In this document: positions 43,471 to 51,768 of the stretch, piece after piece
How positions within the stretch are numbered: position 1 is the first letter of the stretch
How the letters are laid out: each line of letters opens with the position of its first letter
Assembly (NCBI GenBank): GCA_002314445.1
Contig: DCFX01000088.1
Coordinates: 1-64,000 of the forward strand
Origin: Treponema sp. UBA1793
Lineage (GTDB): Bacteria > Spirochaetota > Spirochaetia > Treponematales > Treponemataceae
Reading direction: 5' to 3'
DNA: 64,000 nt
The notes under the pieces: generated by a model
Told to the model about the DNA's origin: nothing
Seen by the model: only the letters and a program-made list of their open reading frames with translations
Databases searched by the model: none
Made by a program: the position numbers and the translations under genes

Positions 43471-43507
43471 CGAAAGCTGCTTTTTATTCAGCTTTCGTCT
43501 TCTTTTT
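43471..43507 (+). terminator. Terminator after the esterase gene
   Basis: CGAAAGCTG (43471-43479) pairs with CAGCTTTCG (43489-43497) over a 9-nt loop, followed by TCTTCTTTTT. It overlaps the last codons of the convergent lon gene. Confidence 0.75.
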
Positions 43508-46390
43508 CTCAGTTTTTACCGCCTGTGTTTTTCCCTTTCTGGCAGATTTATCCAGTAAACCGGCCGGGAATGCAAGCCTTATGACATCTTCTGCACGTGC
43601 AACAGGTACAAATTTGATTCCGGCTTTTACATGAGCCGGAATATCCTCAAGGTCACGAACATTTGCTTTCGGAATAAGAATCGTCTTTATGCCGTTGCGG
43701 CGGGCTGCAACAGTTTTTTCCCGGAGTCCGCCGATGGGAAGTACCTGGCCGGTGAGGGAAAGTTCACCTGTCATAGCAAGGTTCGGTTTTATAGTCGTAC
43801 CGGTAAGCAGCGACATGAATGTAGTCGCCATCGTGACGCCTGCTGAAGGACCGTCCTTCTTTACGGCACCTTCCGGTATGTGGAGGTGTATCGTATTTTT
43901 CTCGAACCAGTCCTCATTTTTTATCTGTTTTAACAGAACCTGTTCTTTTACCCAGTTCATCGCTATCTGAGCCGATTCCTTCATAACATCGCCCATTTGC
44001 CCGGTCAGCTGGAGTCCGCCCTTTCCGCTCGGATATGAAATACTTTCGATGAGCAGCGTATCGCCGCCCATACTTGTCCATGCAAGTCCTATTGCTGTTC
44101 CAGGCACAGAAGCTTTTTTTATTTCACTTTCGTCGAAGACCGGCTTTCCCAGATATTTTTTCAGATCTTTCACATCGACCGTATATTTTTTTTCTTTATC
44201 CACAAAATCGGCTGCCACAACTTTCGATGCATCGTTTTTTATCCGGAAAAGCTTGTCTATCTCTTCCTGCGTAAGATTCTTTTCTTTTTTCACAAGCAAA
44301 TCGATATCTTCCTGTGAAAGTTTCCATCGGGAACCCACAAGTCTGTCGATTTCGTCCTGCGTCAACTCCCTGTTTGCCTTTACCAGTTTGTCAATTTCCG
44401 ACTGCGTAAGAATCCTGGAACCCTTCTCTTTTTCGGCTGCAAGCTCGGAATCCCTTGATTTTTTTGCCTTTGCAGAGGCGGAGGAAGCTTTCTTTTCCGC
44501 TTCCTGCATGAGTTCCGTAACAATCTTCCGGTGGATTTTGTCGACACATTTTTCGTAATTGCGGACACCTGATTCCCGCGCGTATTCCTCCGCAATCATA
44601 AGGAGCGCAGATTTTGTATACTGCACCTGATTTTTACGGAGACCGTTTTTCTCAAGATTTTTGGGAATAAGATACCGTTTTGCAATCTCTATCTTTTCCT
44701 GATCTATGTATCCGGGAAGCTGAATGATTTCGGCACGGTCTAGCAGCGGTTCCGGGATGGAGTCGAGCGTATTGGCCGTAAGAATGAAGAAGATGTCCGA
44801 AATATCGAACGGGAGATCGAGATAATTATCGCGGAATGCAACATTCTGTTCCGGATCAAGCACTTCGAGGAGAGCGCTTGCAGGATCACCCTGATAGCTC
44901 TGCCCCATCTTGTCTATTTCGTCTATCATAAATACGGGCGCACGCGTCTTTGTGATTTTAAGTCCCTGAATAATTTTTCCCGGGAGCGCACCGATATACG
45001 TGCGGCGGTGCCCCTTTATTTCGGCCTCGTCTCGGAGCCCTCCGACGGAAAAGCGGAAGAACGGTTTGTTCATTGCAGCGGCAATCGAATGCCCGACGCT
45101 CGTCTTTCCCACACCGGGAGGACCTACAAGAAGGAGTATGGACCCTTTTGCATCCTGTTTGAGTTTACGGACAGAAAGGAATTCCATGATGCGCTTTTTA
45201 ACGTCTTCGAGCCCGAAATGATCGTGTTCAAGTATTTTTTTTGCAGCATCAAGGCTGTAGTTTTCTTTCGGCTTGTCGTTCCACGGCAGCTGCGTCACGA
45301 GCTCCAGAAAATTCCTGGTACCGATATACTCTGCGGAATTCGGATCCATAATGTTGAATTTTTCAAGCTCGTCGCCGACAGTTTCCTTTATTTCGCCTTC
45401 AAAGTGAAACTCGTCTATCTTTTTCTTGAATTTAAGATAGTCGGATTCGTTTCCTTCCGCATCGGTGCCGAGTTCTTCCTGTATTGATTTCATCTCTTCC
45501 CGCAGGAAATACTCACGCTGATTTTTTTCCACCTTTTCATTAAGCTCATTCTGAATCTTTTTCTGAACACGCAGCAGTTCCTGTTCCTTTTTGATATATA
45601 CAAGAACCTGTTCCATGCGCTGCCGGACGTTGAGCATTTCAAGAACTTTCTGCTGTTCGTCTTTATCAATATTGAGGATAGAAGCAATAAAATCGGCAAT
45701 TTTTCCGGGATGGTCGATATTTACCATATTAAGGCGCATTTCTTCGGAAAAAAGCGGATTGTTCTCCGACACTTCCTTCATTTCGCTGATGAGCGCGCGG
45801 GTAAGGGCCTTAACTTCAAATGTATCATCTTCTTCGTCGTCAAGGTATTCGACCGCGGCAGCTACAGGGGATGTAGAATGAAGCGCTTTGCGGATACGGA
45901 AACGCTTTAAAGTCGATATGAATACATTCAGTCCGCCGTCAGGCAGATTGATCTTTTTTATTATGCGCGCAACAGTCCCTACTTCATGCAGATCATTGAT
46001 TGACGGATTTTCAGCGTCATTTTTAAGCATACAGATTCCGATATATCCGTCACCGGAATACGCTTCGTCAATGACCTTCGTATCTTCGGGGGAGTTTATC
46101 ATGAGAGGTGTAAAAATGCCCGGAAATATAGGCCGTCCCTGCAGCGGGATAAGCAGCAGTTTTACAGGCAGCGACTGATCTGCAGGGAGAATTTCCCTGC
46201 TTGAGCCCGTGCCGGTACTGTCCGGAGTCTTTCCGGTCTTAGAAGTTGGGTTTTCCAAAGCTGATTCCTGCTCTTTTGAACCGGCATCGGCTTCATCCTG
46301 AGTAAACTGTATGATAGAATCTGCGTCCGTGCTTTCGCCGCCGGACGGATTTTTTGTATCGTCAATAATATCAGTATTTTTCTTAGCCAT
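43484..46390 (-). CDS. lon: Lon protease with inserted EIDxL repeats
   Basis: A 968-residue ATP-dependent protease. The N-terminal LON domain begins near residue 80 (LLLIPLQGRPIFPG) after an acidic, probably disordered start. The AAA+ module has GPPGVGKTSVGHSIA and APVFMIDEIDKMG; the protease domain has the catalytic serine in KKDGPSAGVTMATT and lysine in LREKTVAARRNGIK. Between them, residues about 630-715 form an insert: a charged linker, then four 15-residue repeats. I use ATG 46390, which follows TATATT by 6 nt; the longer frame (46426) would run through this promoter. No ribosome-binding site, so leaderless. Confidence 0.93.
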   Translation of the reverse strand: MAKKNTDIIDDTKNPSGGESTDADSIIQFTQDEADAGSKEQESALENPTSKTGKTPDSTGTGSSREILPADQSLPVKLLLIPLQGRPIFPGIFTPLMINSPEDTKVIDEAYSGDGYIGICMLKNDAENPSINDLHEVGTVARIIKKINLPDGGLNVFISTLKRFRIRKALHSTSPVAAAVEYLDDEEDDTFEVKALTRALISEMKEVSENNPLFSEEMRLNMVNIDHPGKIADFIASILNIDKDEQQKVLEMLNVRQRMEQVLVYIKKEQELLRVQKKIQNELNEKVEKNQREYFLREEMKSIQEELGTDAEGNESDYLKFKKKIDEFHFEGEIKETVGDELEKFNIMDPNSAEYIGTRNFLELVTQLPWNDKPKENYSLDAAKKILEHDHFGLEDVKKRIMEFLSVRKLKQDAKGSILLLVGPPGVGKTSVGHSIAAAMNKPFFRFSVGGLRDEAEIKGHRRTYIGALPGKIIQGLKITKTRAPVFMIDEIDKMGQSYQGDPASALLEVLDPEQNVAFRDNYLDLPFDISDIFFILTANTLDSIPEPLLDRAEIIQLPGYIDQEKIEIAKRYLIPKNLEKNGLRKNQVQYTKSALLMIAEEYARESGVRNYEKCVDKIHRKIVTELMQEAEKKASSASAKAKKSRDSELAAEKEKGSRILTQSEIDKLVKANRELTQDEIDRLVGSRWKLSQEDIDLLVKKEKNLTQEEIDKLFRIKNDASKVVAADFVDKEKKYTVDVKDLKKYLGKPVFDESEIKKASVPGTAIGLAWTSMGGDTLLIESISYPSGKGGLQLTGQMGDVMKESAQIAMNWVKEQVLLKQIKNEDWFEKNTIHLHIPEGAVKKDGPSAGVTMATTFMSLLTGTTIKPNLAMTGELSLTGQVLPIGGLREKTVAARRNGIKTILIPKANVRDLEDIPAHVKAGIKFVPVARAEDVIRLAFPAGLLDKSARKGKTQAVKTEKKKTKAE
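44246..44410 (-). repeat. Four tandem LTQxEIDxLV repeats within lon
   Basis: Within Lon, residues 661-715 read as four in-register 15-residue units whose cores are LTQSEIDKLV, LTQDEIDRLV, LSQEDIDLLV and LTQEEIDKLF. The repeat is clear in protein (45-nt period) though the DNA has drifted. The core matches the LSQ-x-EID-x-LL peptide at the N-terminus of flagellar switch proteins FliM and FliY, where it binds phospho-CheY. Confidence 0.9.
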
Positions 46391-46396
46391 ACTATA

Positions 46397-46426
46397 AATA
46401 TACTCTCTAAATGTGAAATAAGGCAA
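46397..46426 (-). promoter_or_regulatory. lon promoter
   Basis: Minus strand TTGCCT (46426-46421), 18 nt, TATATT (46402-46397), then 6 nt to the ATG at 46390. Lies in the 51-nt gap after the kinase gene. Confidence 0.62.
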
Positions 46427-46441
46427 GGTCAGGAAAGTATT

Positions 46442-48064
46442 TTACTGCTTTCCCGGCACAAGGTTTGCAGAAATAAATAATTCATCCTGATACCAGTCAA
46501 GCAGCAGCGAAAAAATTTCGTCTTTGTATCCGGCACACGATGCTTTTATTTTCCATACAGTTCCGGAAATCATATCGTCCTGCCCCATATCGGAAAGAGG
46601 ACGCCATGAACCGTTATATAAAACGGAAAAAACGGCTTTTCCCGTAATATCATCTCCGGTTGCTGCGTCGTACGCATGAGGTTTTACCGTAAGCGGACGG
46701 CGGGCGCCCTTCAGAAAATCACACTGAATGAGCTGCTTTCCGCCTGTTACTGCAAACGATTTCCACCATACGTACGGGCCGACGACTACTTTTATGCGGT
46801 AATTGCCGGGCTTGAGAAAAACCGTTTTTATTGTATATGCGCGAACCTTTGCCGCAGGGCGCGAAACGGAAACATCCCCGGTCTTTTTTTCAGACTGTTC
46901 CTCAAACACCCTGCGCGAGCCGGGAACTTCAGGAATATCGCTGCCGTCATTCTCAAAGAAAAAAGCCCTTACGGGAAGATCGGAACCTTCCAGCGCCGAA
47001 GAAGGCATTTCCATCTGTACGTCGACGGGGCTGAACAAACTGCGCAAAATGGTCCGGTGAATGAAACCGCTGTACCACAGCCACAACAGACAGGCAGCAG
47101 ATGCCGCTGCGATGACAACGGCACGGCGTATTTTCAGCTTCATCAAATCCTTCTGCGTAAATTTGGAAAACGTAATCGGTTTAGGCGAAATAACGGACTT
47201 TGCAAGCTGTACCCGTATCTCGTGGATATCGTAATGTTTCAAATATTTTTGAACGATTTTTATAACTGGCTCGACGGACTGAAACCTGCGCCGGGGATTC
47301 GGCTGCATCATTTTTTTTATAAGGCGGCAGACAGAAACAGGGATTGACTTGTCGATAGTTCTCGGCGGTATATACTTTCCCTTTCTGATCAGGTTAAGTG
47401 TTTCAATCGACAGGCTGCCGGGATACGGTTTTGCGCCTGTCACCATTTCATACAGCATGACGCCGAGCGCATAAATATCGGCACGCTGATCAACTTTGCT
47501 GCTGTTCTCATACTGTTCCGGAGGCATATACGCGGGCGTTCCAAGCGCGATCCCTGACTGGGTAAGAGACGGTCCGCTTTCTTCCTTTTCTTTTTCGCCT
47601 GCAATTCCGAAGTCTGCAAGTTTTATTTCTGCCCGTTTTGAAATGAGTATGTTGCCGGGTTTTATGTCACGATGAATAATTCCCTTATTGTGCGCACATT
47701 TCAACGCATAGCACGCATCCTGTACGACAAGAAGCGCAAGTTCCGGCGGCAGTATAATTTCACGTACAATGAGCTTGTCGAGCGCCATACCGTCGACAAG
47801 CTCTTCCACCATGTACCGGTAGCCGCCCTCGGTAAAATAATCGAACAGATGCACGATGTACGGGCTCTGCAGGTCGAGCAGAATCTGTGCTTCCCTTTTG
47901 AACCGCTCAGCATTTGCATTATTTCCCCGGGCTGTCATTTTTTTTATAACGACATACCGCTTTAACGAGGGATGCAGCGCTTTATAGACAACACCCATAC
48001 CGCCGTGCGCTATCACTTCGATAATTTTATACTTGCCGATCATCGGCGGAAAACTTTCACCCAT
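46442..48064 (-). CDS. Membrane Ser/Thr protein kinase (PknB type)
   Basis: A 540-residue protein. Residues about 10-275 form a Hanks-type kinase: GMGVVYKALHPSL (glycine loop), the ATP lysine in YVVIKKMT, HRDIKPGNIL, LADFGIAGE and GTPAYMPPEQ. A membrane helix follows (about 315-335, AVVIAAASAACLLWLWYSG), so the C-terminal 200 residues face the periplasm. That part carries beta-rich segments (GNYRIKVVVGPYVWWKSF) and no PASTA repeats, so the signal differs from cell-wall-sensing PknB. AGGGGAAG precedes the ATG. Upstream genes encode a phosphoesterase and an FHA protein, a likely signalling set. Confidence 0.9.
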   Translation of the reverse strand: MGESFPPMIGKYKIIEVIAHGGMGVVYKALHPSLKRYVVIKKMTARGNNANAERFKREAQILLDLQSPYIVHLFDYFTEGGYRYMVEELVDGMALDKLIVREIILPPELALLVVQDACYALKCAHNKGIIHRDIKPGNILISKRAEIKLADFGIAGEKEKEESGPSLTQSGIALGTPAYMPPEQYENSSKVDQRADIYALGVMLYEMVTGAKPYPGSLSIETLNLIRKGKYIPPRTIDKSIPVSVCRLIKKMMQPNPRRRFQSVEPVIKIVQKYLKHYDIHEIRVQLAKSVISPKPITFSKFTQKDLMKLKIRRAVVIAAASAACLLWLWYSGFIHRTILRSLFSPVDVQMEMPSSALEGSDLPVRAFFFENDGSDIPEVPGSRRVFEEQSEKKTGDVSVSRPAAKVRAYTIKTVFLKPGNYRIKVVVGPYVWWKSFAVTGGKQLIQCDFLKGARRPLTVKPHAYDAATGDDITGKAVFSVLYNGSWRPLSDMGQDDMISGTVWKIKASCAGYKDEIFSLLLDWYQDELFISANLVPGKQ

Positions 48065-48082
48065 ACTTCCCCTTACCTCACC

Positions 48083-49111
48083 CTATATTACCGATACTAT
48101 ATCACTGTCGGGATTAAACACCGTACCGGGTGACACAAGCGCCACATTCTGCATCTCCGTGTTATGAAACTGAATGAACCGCCCGTCCTGCCGGAGCGCA
48201 TACTTCCCCGGTACAGGTCTGTGGCCTGCCAGATATACGGAATGCTCAGCCGCGTCTTTTCCCAGCAGGTCTTCCATCACGGCCTTTACACTCCCCTGTT
48301 TTGCGCCGTCGTTTTCCGTCCACGTAAGCCCTGCAACAACTTCCGCGCTGTTCCGGGCATTAACGAGTTCAGTCCTCGTAAAACCGCGCCTCGGTTCCGC
48401 GTGAGAAATGACACAGCCGGGGAACACTGCAACAAGCGGCAGCAGGTTCTCGCAGCATGAAATTACGTGAAGCACGTCGTCGCCGTAGACCTGGTACATA
48501 AACTTCATGACCATTTCCCCTTCGTCCGCAAATTTACAGAACGGAAAATCGCCGCCGCCCCGCTTATCCATAATATTTTCGTGATTTCCCTTGAGAAAAT
48601 GGAATGTTGATGAAAAACGGCATTTGCACACCATGAGAAGTTCAAGCAGCGTAAGGCCTTCTTCCATTTCTTCACGCATCGCCTTCCCGTCGTAAATACC
48701 TTCGTTGAAGTCTTTCCACGCTTCAAGCCAGCGGTCTCTTGCACGAAGCTCCGCGTGAAGTGCATCTCCCACGCACACGATGCGGACTGCTCCCATTTCC
48801 AGCGCTTCAAGCACGGACTTTCCCTCAAGGACTTTGTCCAGAAAACCTGAGGGAGGCACAAAATCAAGTATGTTGCGGAGAAAGAACACGCGCGCATGCA
48901 GGTCGGGAACGACTACAAGCGGCAGTGCAGGCAGCCTTGTAAAGTCGAGCACACCGCCGGGTTTCCCGTTCTCTGCAGGTGGACGATACGATTCATCTTC
49001 TGCTTCCAGCACGGAAGCAGTGCGGTCTGCCGTTTTAAAAAACTCGTCATGATCAGGCAGACGGGGAACGGCGCACAGCGCATGTATCTTTTCGTAAAAT
49101 AAATCGCTCAA
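48083..49111 (-). CDS. Calcineurin-like metallophosphoesterase
   Basis: A 342-residue protein with a spread-out phosphoesterase motif set: VVPDLHARVFFLRNIL, VCVGDALHAELRARDRW, FHFLKGNHENIM and CVISHAEPRRG, closest in style to PPP-type protein phosphatases. Some metal ligands differ from the textbook GDxHG/GDxVDRG forms. The frame has no early ATG; TTG 49111 is the likely start, with AGCAGG about 7 nt upstream. It lies between the FHA gene (15 nt) and the kinase gene (18 nt), so it may reverse the kinase's phosphorylation. Confidence 0.8.
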   Translation of the reverse strand: MSDLFYEKIHALCAVPRLPDHDEFFKTADRTASVLEAEDESYRPPAENGKPGGVLDFTRLPALPLVVVPDLHARVFFLRNILDFVPPSGFLDKVLEGKSVLEALEMGAVRIVCVGDALHAELRARDRWLEAWKDFNEGIYDGKAMREEMEEGLTLLELLMVCKCRFSSTFHFLKGNHENIMDKRGGGDFPFCKFADEGEMVMKFMYQVYGDDVLHVISCCENLLPLVAVFPGCVISHAEPRRGFTRTELVNARNSAEVVAGLTWTENDGAKQGSVKAVMEDLLGKDAAEHSVYLAGHRPVPGKYALRQDGRFIQFHNTEMQNVALVSPGTVFNPDSDIVSVI

Positions 49112-49126
49112 AAGCAGCCTGCTTGT

Positions 49127-49471
49127 TCAGGAGATAACAAGAGCCATCGTACCGATTGTAATTTTATCACCGGGATGAAGTTTTACATATTTATCGCGCG
49201 GAATCATCTGCCCGTTAAGGTACGTACCATTCGTACTGTCGTGATCTTTTAAAAAATAGGCATCACGTATTTTCTGGATGACTGCATGATGACGGCTTGC
49301 AAGTTTGTTGTCGACTACAATATCATTGTCACTTTCCCGCCCGATCGTTATCATTGTAACGAGCTGAATTCTTTTCTTGTTGAATACAAGATATGACGCA
49401 GGGTTATCTTCTGAAATCGCATCAAGGTGGCGTCCGACAGGACTGTTTGTTGCTATCGTTGGATCTTCCAT
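49127..49471 (-). CDS. FHA-domain protein
   Basis: A 114-residue protein that is almost only an FHA domain: ITIGRESDNDIVVDNKLASRHHAVI, DAYFLKDHDSTNGTYLNGQMI, LHPGDKITIGTMALV. Gly-Arg, Ser-Arg-His and Asn-Gly, the phosphothreonine-binding residues, are all present. The N-terminal 25 residues contain threonines that a kinase could use (EDPTIATNS). It is upstream of the phosphoesterase and Ser/Thr kinase genes. TATACT ends 7 nt before the ATG and there is no ribosome-binding site. Confidence 0.93.
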   Translation of the reverse strand: MEDPTIATNSPVGRHLDAISEDNPASYLVFNKKRIQLVTMITIGRESDNDIVVDNKLASRHHAVIQKIRDAYFLKDHDSTNGTYLNGQMIPRDKYVKLHPGDKITIGTMALVIS

Positions 49472-49524
49472 AGTGCTCAGTATATACCTAAATACAAATA
49501 TTTGCTATTTCTTCAGCTGTTTCT

Positions 49525-50670
49525 TCAGCTGTTTTTCCTTTTGGAAATCGACGGCATGACGAACGGGATCCCCTGTATGACAGGCAGATTCCGTTTTGCT
49601 ATTCCGAAAAGAAGCTGCATCGTCTTTATGACGTTGTCGCGGGATTCAGCATCAAGTTTTGTAAGCGCGCTGATTATTCTGGCGGAACTGCGCAGCCAGT
49701 TACTCTCCAGTTCCGAATTAGTCCGCGCATCGGTTGCCTGCAGCACGCTGAAAAGCGTTTCGACAAATTTTGCACGTTCCTTTTCCTCCAATACCATAAA
49801 CCATGTATTGAAAGTCCTGTGGAAACGTTCGCTGCCTTCGTCAAATCCCGGCAGCGACACAAAACCATTGTACGCCAGGTGCCACGAAAACGGATCGTGC
49901 TGCATAATTCCTGTCTGCTCGCTTTCAACAACGGTATACGCGCCTGCGTGAGAAAACAGCATACCGACGATTGAGAACTGCGGATAAAACGAATGCAGTT
50001 TCGGGATGACGGACTGAAACTCAGGGAGCGCAATCGCCTCGTCGCGGAAACCGGGGCCGTCGTTATTGTATATTTGTACTATCCGTTTTTTAAATTTCGG
50101 CTTTATCATCGCACCTGCATAGACTGCAAGGTTGCCGCCCTTTGAATGACCGCCGACACGGAACTGCCGGTGAATCGCATTCACAGCTTCGGTAAGGTAT
50201 TCGACAGCATCAGTCTGGGCAGGAACTGTCTGAAGAACACCCATGTTAAAATCTTCCTTCCATCCGACGATTGTATCGTCAGTGCCGCGGAATGCGGTAA
50301 ATGCATATTTGTCGCCTGTCAGAAACGTCAGCGCGGAAAATTGTTCTTCTCTCTGCAGATCAAGTTTTGTCCTGTAACCGCACGCTTTGATTCTGCCGAA
50401 CCGTTCAGACCGGCCTGCATCGATGAGCAGCTGTACGGAAAGTTTGTTTATCATGGCACCTGTATCGGAACGGCGGGAAAAATCTTTCGACGCCTGAAAT
50501 CGTTCTGCAAGTTCGGAAAGCGTGACCTGTTCCTTAAACCCTTCACCGAGCAGATCTCCCATGTCAAGATAGGAAATTTGACAAAGAATAAGTGCGTCAA
50601 TGTCATTGAAAGGACAAAATGAAAGGGGAATGTCTCCGCGCCAGCCGATATAATCGATAATATTTGCCAT
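49525..50670 (-). CDS. DUF2974 family alpha/beta hydrolase
   Basis: A 381-residue protein with the DUF2974 (Mbeg1-like) layout: NDIDALILCQISYLDM near the start, TGDKYAFTAFRGTDDTIVGWKEDFNMG and the nucleophile elbow VGGHSKGGNLAVYAGA (serine in GHSKGG), followed by IVQIYNNDGPGF. A lipase-type reaction is likely but the substrate is unknown. The gene ends in a 12-bp tandem duplication (49508-49531) that supplies a second in-frame stop. TTGATT (50705-50700), 17 nt, TATAAA (50682-50677) end 6 nt before the ATG, predicting a leaderless mRNA. Confidence 0.85.
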   Translation of the reverse strand: MANIIDYIGWRGDIPLSFCPFNDIDALILCQISYLDMGDLLGEGFKEQVTLSELAERFQASKDFSRRSDTGAMINKLSVQLLIDAGRSERFGRIKACGYRTKLDLQREEQFSALTFLTGDKYAFTAFRGTDDTIVGWKEDFNMGVLQTVPAQTDAVEYLTEAVNAIHRQFRVGGHSKGGNLAVYAGAMIKPKFKKRIVQIYNNDGPGFRDEAIALPEFQSVIPKLHSFYPQFSIVGMLFSHAGAYTVVESEQTGIMQHDPFSWHLAYNGFVSLPGFDEGSERFHRTFNTWFMVLEEKERAKFVETLFSVLQATDARTNSELESNWLRSSARIISALTKLDAESRDNVIKTMQLLFGIAKRNLPVIQGIPFVMPSISKRKNS

Positions 50671-50676
50671 ACTTTT

Positions 50677-50705
50677 TTTATATCAACTATGCAGTATAAA
50701 ATCAA
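50677..50705 (-). promoter_or_regulatory. Leaderless promoter of the DUF2974 gene
   Basis: Minus strand TTGATT, 17-nt spacer, TATAAA, 6 nt to ATG 50670. Same geometry as the nadE and clpB promoters. Confidence 0.62.
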
Positions 50706-50801
50706 TCAGGAAAAAGACTCGACTAATTATTGAAAAAATGTAACAATAGCTTATATATTTGATTATATTAAGGGAAAGAGTGTAATCAGAAGGAGCCGAT
50801 T

Positions 50802-51500
50802 ATGGAGAATTACGATTCAATCAATTATCGTTCCGTAGAAAATGAAAAACGAAAATTTCTTTCACGTACATACGGATGGATGACTCTTGCGCTCGTTATC
50901 AGCGCAGCGAGTGCTTTTGTTACGGCATCAAGTCCGACAATGGTACGTTTCCTTTTCGGAAACAGGGCAATAGGATTCTTTGTGCTTGCAATTGCTGAAA
51001 TAGCGCTCGTATGGTGGCTGTCGGCTTCCATACGTTCCATTTCCACAGGAGCCGCATCTATTGCTTTTGTCGCCTACTCAATATTGAACGGCGTAACCTT
51101 GTCCTCAATATTTATAGTTTATACGGGGACTTCGATTATGTACACGTTCCTTGCCGCGGCGGGAATGTTCGGTTCAATGAGCCTCTTCGGAATGAGAACA
51201 AAACAGAATCTCAATTCCGCAGGACGATACCTTATAATGGCTGTCTGGGGTCTTATTATTGCGTCAATCATCAATCTCCTGCTCAGATCGACAGGGCTTG
51301 ACTGGGCAATTTCGCTCATCACTGTGGTTGTGTTTTCCGGCCTTACTGCGTATGACTCGCAGAGAATGCTTGCAGCTGCAGGATATGCAGACGGTTCTGA
51401 AACGTTCAAAAAGGCTTCCATCATCGGAGCCCTTGAACTGTACCTTGATTTTATAAATATTTTCCTTTCCCTGCTGAGACTTTTCGGACGAAGAAATTAG
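50802..51500 (+). CDS. Bax inhibitor-1 family membrane protein (YbhL/YccA type)
   Basis: A 232-residue protein with seven membrane helices and the BI-1 patterns LSRTYGWMTLALVISAASAFV, NGVTLSSIFIVYT, and the conserved late FSGLTAYDSQRMLAAA plus GALELYLDFINIFLSLLRLFG. Bacterial members form calcium-permeable, pH-sensitive channels or interact with membrane proteases such as FtsH. GAAGGAG precedes the ATG; TTGAAA and TATATA with a 16-nt spacer make a plausible promoter. A terminator follows. Confidence 0.93.
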   Translation: MENYDSINYRSVENEKRKFLSRTYGWMTLALVISAASAFVTASSPTMVRFLFGNRAIGFFVLAIAEIALVWWLSASIRSISTGAASIAFVAYSILNGVTLSSIFIVYTGTSIMYTFLAAAGMFGSMSLFGMRTKQNLNSAGRYLIMAVWGLIIASIINLLLRSTGLDWAISLITVVVFSGLTAYDSQRMLAAAGYADGSETFKKASIIGALELYLDFINIFLSLLRLFGRRN

Positions 51501-51542
51501 TATACTAATAATTGTTTTTTAACAGAAATAAGGTATAATAAA

Positions 51543-51577
51543 AGCAGTAGCCCGTAAAAAGGCTTCTGCTTTTTTTA
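51543..51577 (+). terminator. Terminator after the BI-1 gene
   Basis: AGCAGTAGCC (51543-51552) pairs with GGCTTCTGCT (51561-51570) with one T-T mismatch over an 8-nt loop, followed by seven T. Confidence 0.88.
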
Positions 51578-51768
51578 TTCAAACAGGGTTTTTCTCCCTG
51601 TTCTCCGGGACGCATAAAGGGTATAAAATCCCGGCTGCGGTACCAGTAAAAAACTCCATACTCCGCAGCATGAGGCGGTGGTGGTGAATGGCAGAATTCA
51701 GTAATGAATACATATTTACTATTTATAAAAAGTTAAAGTTCAAAATTAGAACGTAAGAGGTACTATTT
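51578..51768 (+). other. Hairpin-rich leader upstream of the chemotaxis receptor gene
   Basis: This stretch can fold into three hairpins: CAGGG/CCCTG (51586-51602), CCGGGA/TCCCGG around GGGACGCATAAAGGG, and CTGCGG/CCGCAG. GGGACGCA recalls a core element of class I cyclic-di-GMP riboswitches, but the rest of that consensus is not seen. A 22-codon frame (51688-51756, MAEFSNEYIFTIYKKLKFKIRT) ends 12 nt before the receptor gene and might be a coupled leader peptide. GAGG at 51757-51760 is the receptor ribosome-binding site. Confidence 0.35.

Noticed and set aside
51586..51640. Class I cyclic-di-GMP riboswitch
   Set aside because: Only GGGACGCA matches; the AGGGCAAACC segment and the tetraloop-receptor arrangement are missing.
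51669..51686. Short frame MRRWW before the receptor gene, as a tryptophan attenuator
   Set aside because: Only two Trp codons, no downstream trp gene and no clear anti-terminator pair; probably chance.
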